Both the position numbers and the translations under genes were made by a program. The notes beneath the pieces were generated by a model. The model searched no databases. It saw nothing but the letters and a program-made list of their open reading frames with translations, and was not told where the DNA came from. From positions 1 through 44,480 of the forward strand of contig UREM01000016.1 in NCBI GenBank assembly GCA_900546775.1: a stretch of DNA of 44,480 bases, written 5' to 3'. Shown here piece after piece: positions 42,961 through 44,480 of this stretch (position 1 is its first letter; the number at the start of each line of letters is the position of its first letter). The stretch comes from an uncultured Collinsella sp. (GTDB lineage: Bacteria > Actinomycetota > Coriobacteriia > Coriobacteriales > Coriobacteriaceae).

Positions 42961-43899
42961 ATGCCGACGTCGTTGACCGAACTTTTTTCGCCCGCCTGCC
43001 ATTTGTGTCCCCGCCGTTGCGGTGCGGCGCGCGATGAGGGCGTGCGCGGCGTATGCGGTGCTAACGACACGCTCAGGGTGGCCCGCGCGGCGCTTCATAT
43101 GTGGGAGGAGCCGCCTATCTCGGGCGAGGCCGGTTCGGGCACGATCTTCTTTAGCGGCTGCTCGCTTAAATGTATCTACTGCCAGAACCACGAGATCTCG
43201 ACCGGCAATTTTGGCCTTGAGATTTCGCCTGAGCGTCTGGTCGAGATTATGCTGGAACTGCAGGACCAGGGAGCCAACAACATCAACCTGGTGACTGCGA
43301 CGCATTATGCTCACCTGCTGCCGGCCGCGATTGCCGCAGCGAGGGAGCGCGGGCTGGACATCCCGATCGTTTACAACACGAGCGGCTATGAGCGGGCGAG
43401 TGCCGTAGCTGCCCTGGGTGACCTGGTCGATGTGTGGCTCACCGACTTTAAATATGCCGATGCCGGGCTTGCGCAGTCGCTTTCTCATATTAAGGATTAC
43501 CCGCGCGTGGCCGTGTCGGGCCTGGCACAGATGGCGTGCGAGATCGAGCGCCGCGGGGGAGAGCTGGTGGACGAGGACGGGCTCATGAAGCGCGGTATCA
43601 TCGTGCGCCACCTGGTGCTGCCGGGGCATGCGGACGATTCGTGCCGCGTGCTGGACCTGGTGTGGCAGACGGTGGGCGACGTGCCGATTTCGGTTATGAA
43701 CCAGTACACGCCCAATGCACTCATGCGCGAGCAGGGCGGCGAGTTGGCCCGTGCCGTAACGCGCGAGGAGTACGAGCAGGTGCTCGACCATGCCGACGAC
43801 CTGGGCTTTACGACGATGTTTTGGCAAGAGGGCGGCGCGGTAGACGAGAGCTTTACCCCGGCGTTTGACACCACCGGTGTTCTTACCAGCGCAAAGTAG
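42961..43899 (+). CDS. PflX-like radical SAM protein
   Basis: 312 residues of the COG1313/PflX group. The radical SAM cluster motif is FFSGCSLKCIYCQNHEIS (Cys67, Cys71, Cys74). An N-terminal CHLCPRRCGA with VRGVCGA holds four further cysteines, possibly a second metal site. LELQDQGANNINLVTATHYAHLL and IPIVYNTSGYE are group hallmarks. These proteins resemble pyruvate formate-lyase activators, but the true target is unknown. The ATG at 42961 follows TTGGAGC. It is followed by a large inverted repeat and a tRNA gene. Confidence 0.9.
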   Translation: MPTSLTELFSPACHLCPRRCGAARDEGVRGVCGANDTLRVARAALHMWEEPPISGEAGSGTIFFSGCSLKCIYCQNHEISTGNFGLEISPERLVEIMLELQDQGANNINLVTATHYAHLLPAAIAAARERGLDIPIVYNTSGYERASAVAALGDLVDVWLTDFKYADAGLAQSLSHIKDYPRVAVSGLAQMACEIERRGGELVDEDGLMKRGIIVRHLVLPGHADDSCRVLDLVWQTVGDVPISVMNQYTPNALMREQGGELARAVTREEYEQVLDHADDLGFTTMFWQEGGAVDESFTPAFDTTGVLTSAK

Positions 43900-43906
43900 C
43901 TCTGCT

Positions 43907-44076
43907 GAGTAGTCTTTTTGGGACGGGGCTTTTTTAGCCCCAGCAGAGAGCGCACACGTTTTGGCCGATTAACGGCAGGGGCAGCTAAAAAGCCCCGTCC
44001 CAAAAAGACTACTCTCGGCAGGGGTCGAGCCGGCATCTGAAAGTAGCTAAAATAGCCCCGCCCCAAAAAGACTGGT
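43907..44076. repeat. Large inverted repeat, family C (possible terminator)
   Basis: GAGTAGTCTTTTTGGGACGG then GGCTTTTTTAG (43907-43937) and its near-perfect inverse (43985-44014) flank 47 bases. A third partial copy (CTAAAATAGCCCCGCCCC, from 44048) follows. T-runs occur in both arms. A related single arm (GGGACGGAGCTTTTTT) is near 32728. It could end the radical SAM transcript. Confidence 0.8.
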
Positions 44077-44086
44077 TATTGGGCGT

Positions 44087-44113
44087 TGACAGTTGGCGAG
44101 CCGTAGGTAAAAT
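44087..44113 (+). promoter_or_regulatory. tRNA-Ala promoter
   Basis: TTGACA followed by about 15-16 bases and TAAAAT, 13 bases before the tRNA. A near-consensus promoter typical of stable RNA genes. Confidence 0.8.
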
Positions 44114-44126
44114 ATCGACTTGTCCT

Positions 44127-44199
44127 GGGGACGTAGCTCAGTTGGGAGAGCGCTGCCGTCGCATGGCAGAGGCCGAGGGTTCGACTCCCTTCGTCTCCA
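44127..44199 (+). tRNA. tRNA-Ala (anticodon CGC)
   Basis: 73 bases forming a full cloverleaf. The acceptor GGGGACG pairs with CGTCTCC and includes the G3-U70 pair that marks alanine tRNAs; discriminator A. D arm AGCTCAGTTGGGAGAGC, anticodon arm CTGCC, GTCGCAT, GGCAG (anticodon CGC, codon GCG), T arm GAGGGTTCGACTCCC. The 3' CCA is not encoded. GCG is frequent in the surrounding GC-rich genes. Confidence 0.97.
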
Positions 44200-44212
44200 C
44201 CCTTGGATTTGA

Positions 44213-44246
44213 TAAGCCGCTGACATTGTGTCGGCGGCTTTTTTTA
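44213..44246 (+). terminator. Terminator after tRNA-Ala
   Basis: AAGCCGCTGACA and TGTCGGCGGCTT form a 12-bp stem (one mismatch) with a TTG loop, followed by TTTTT. It lies 14 bases after the tRNA. Confidence 0.9.
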
Positions 44247-44263
44247 AAAGAAAGGGCTGTACC

Positions 44264-44480
44264 ATGGCCGAGCTTGAGTCCCAACCATTGTCCGACGAGG
44301 AGCGCGCTGAGTTGGAAGAGCTCCGCGCTGAGAAGGCACGCCGCGAGGCTCGGGAAGAGGCCCGTCGCGAGCGTGAGGAGCTGGCTGCCCTGCGTGCCGA
44401 GCGTGCGAAGGCCGAGGAGGTCGCCGCGAACGCCGCACCCGCACCGGCGCCCGCGCCCAAGCCCGCTGCCGCGAAGCCTG
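44264..44480 (+). CDS. Charged coiled-coil N-terminus of an unknown protein (runs off right edge)
   Basis: 72 residues are visible. The sequence is dominated by Glu, Arg and Ala with heptad-like spacing (SDEERAELEELRAEKARRE, then ARREREELAALRAERAK), then turns into Ala/Pro repeats (APAPAPAPKPAAAKP). It looks like a coiled coil followed by a flexible linker leading to an unseen domain, often a membrane part. The ATG follows GAAAGGGC. No family can be named from this part. Confidence 0.75.
   Translation, partial: MAELESQPLSDEERAELEELRAEKARREAREEARREREELAALRAERAKAEEVAANAAPAPAPAPKPAAAKP

Overview
The window looks like chromosome of a gut coriobacterium, most probably Collinsella or a close relative (Actinomycetota, Coriobacteriia). 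This is inferred from the GC-rich coding sequence with strong Shine-Dalgarno sites, the gene set (serCA, ATP-type pckA, ABC-type phosphate uptake, DegV proteins, a PflX-like radical SAM protein) and dense short palindromic repeats between genes. No database search was possible, so the genus is an inference.

Layout. 1-2640: a defence-type primase-helicase (TOTE-like) runs off the left edge, followed by a gene-free stretch with a 230-bp inverted-repeat element. 2644-12634: housekeeping genes: DegV, a HAD phosphatase, a PepV-like dipeptidase, the complete pstSCAB phosphate importer, an ABC-F ATPase and a Cof-type HAD phosphatase. 12843-20400: a metal-homeostasis cluster with a DtxR/MntR-type regulator, a Zn/Cd-type P1B ATPase with a separate HMA protein and an ArsR/SmtB sensor (three matching operator-like sites), and a putative manganese exporter with a histidine-rich loop and an MntR-box-like palindrome. 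A PD-(D/E)XK-like accessory protein and a DEDDh exonuclease lie between them. 20533-27076: a YaiI-family gene broken by a single-base frameshift, HdeD, a nitroreductase, two tandem histidine phosphatases, a shortened DUF1015 protein, an M20 peptidase and a second accessory protein related to the one at 16631-17821.

27426-36687: serine synthesis (serC, serA), a CPA1 potassium/proton antiporter, a calcineurin-like phosphatase, a polysaccharide flippase and PEP carboxykinase. 36741-39631: a B3/B4-domain protein behind a leader with an intrinsic terminator, a MarR regulator, a second DegV and a short MGMT-type protein. 40016-44480: trpS, a WecA/TagO-type glycosyltransferase, a probable 6S RNA, a PflX-like radical SAM protein, tRNA-Ala(CGC) and the start of a coiled-coil protein.

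The most unusual content is the TOTE-like protein, the pair of related AbiEi/DUF559-like proteins in AT-richer islands, the 6S RNA candidate, the terminator-bearing leader before the B3/B4 gene, a 127-bp near-perfect hairpin, and at least three families of short palindromic repeats, one with six copies placed just after stop codons or terminators.
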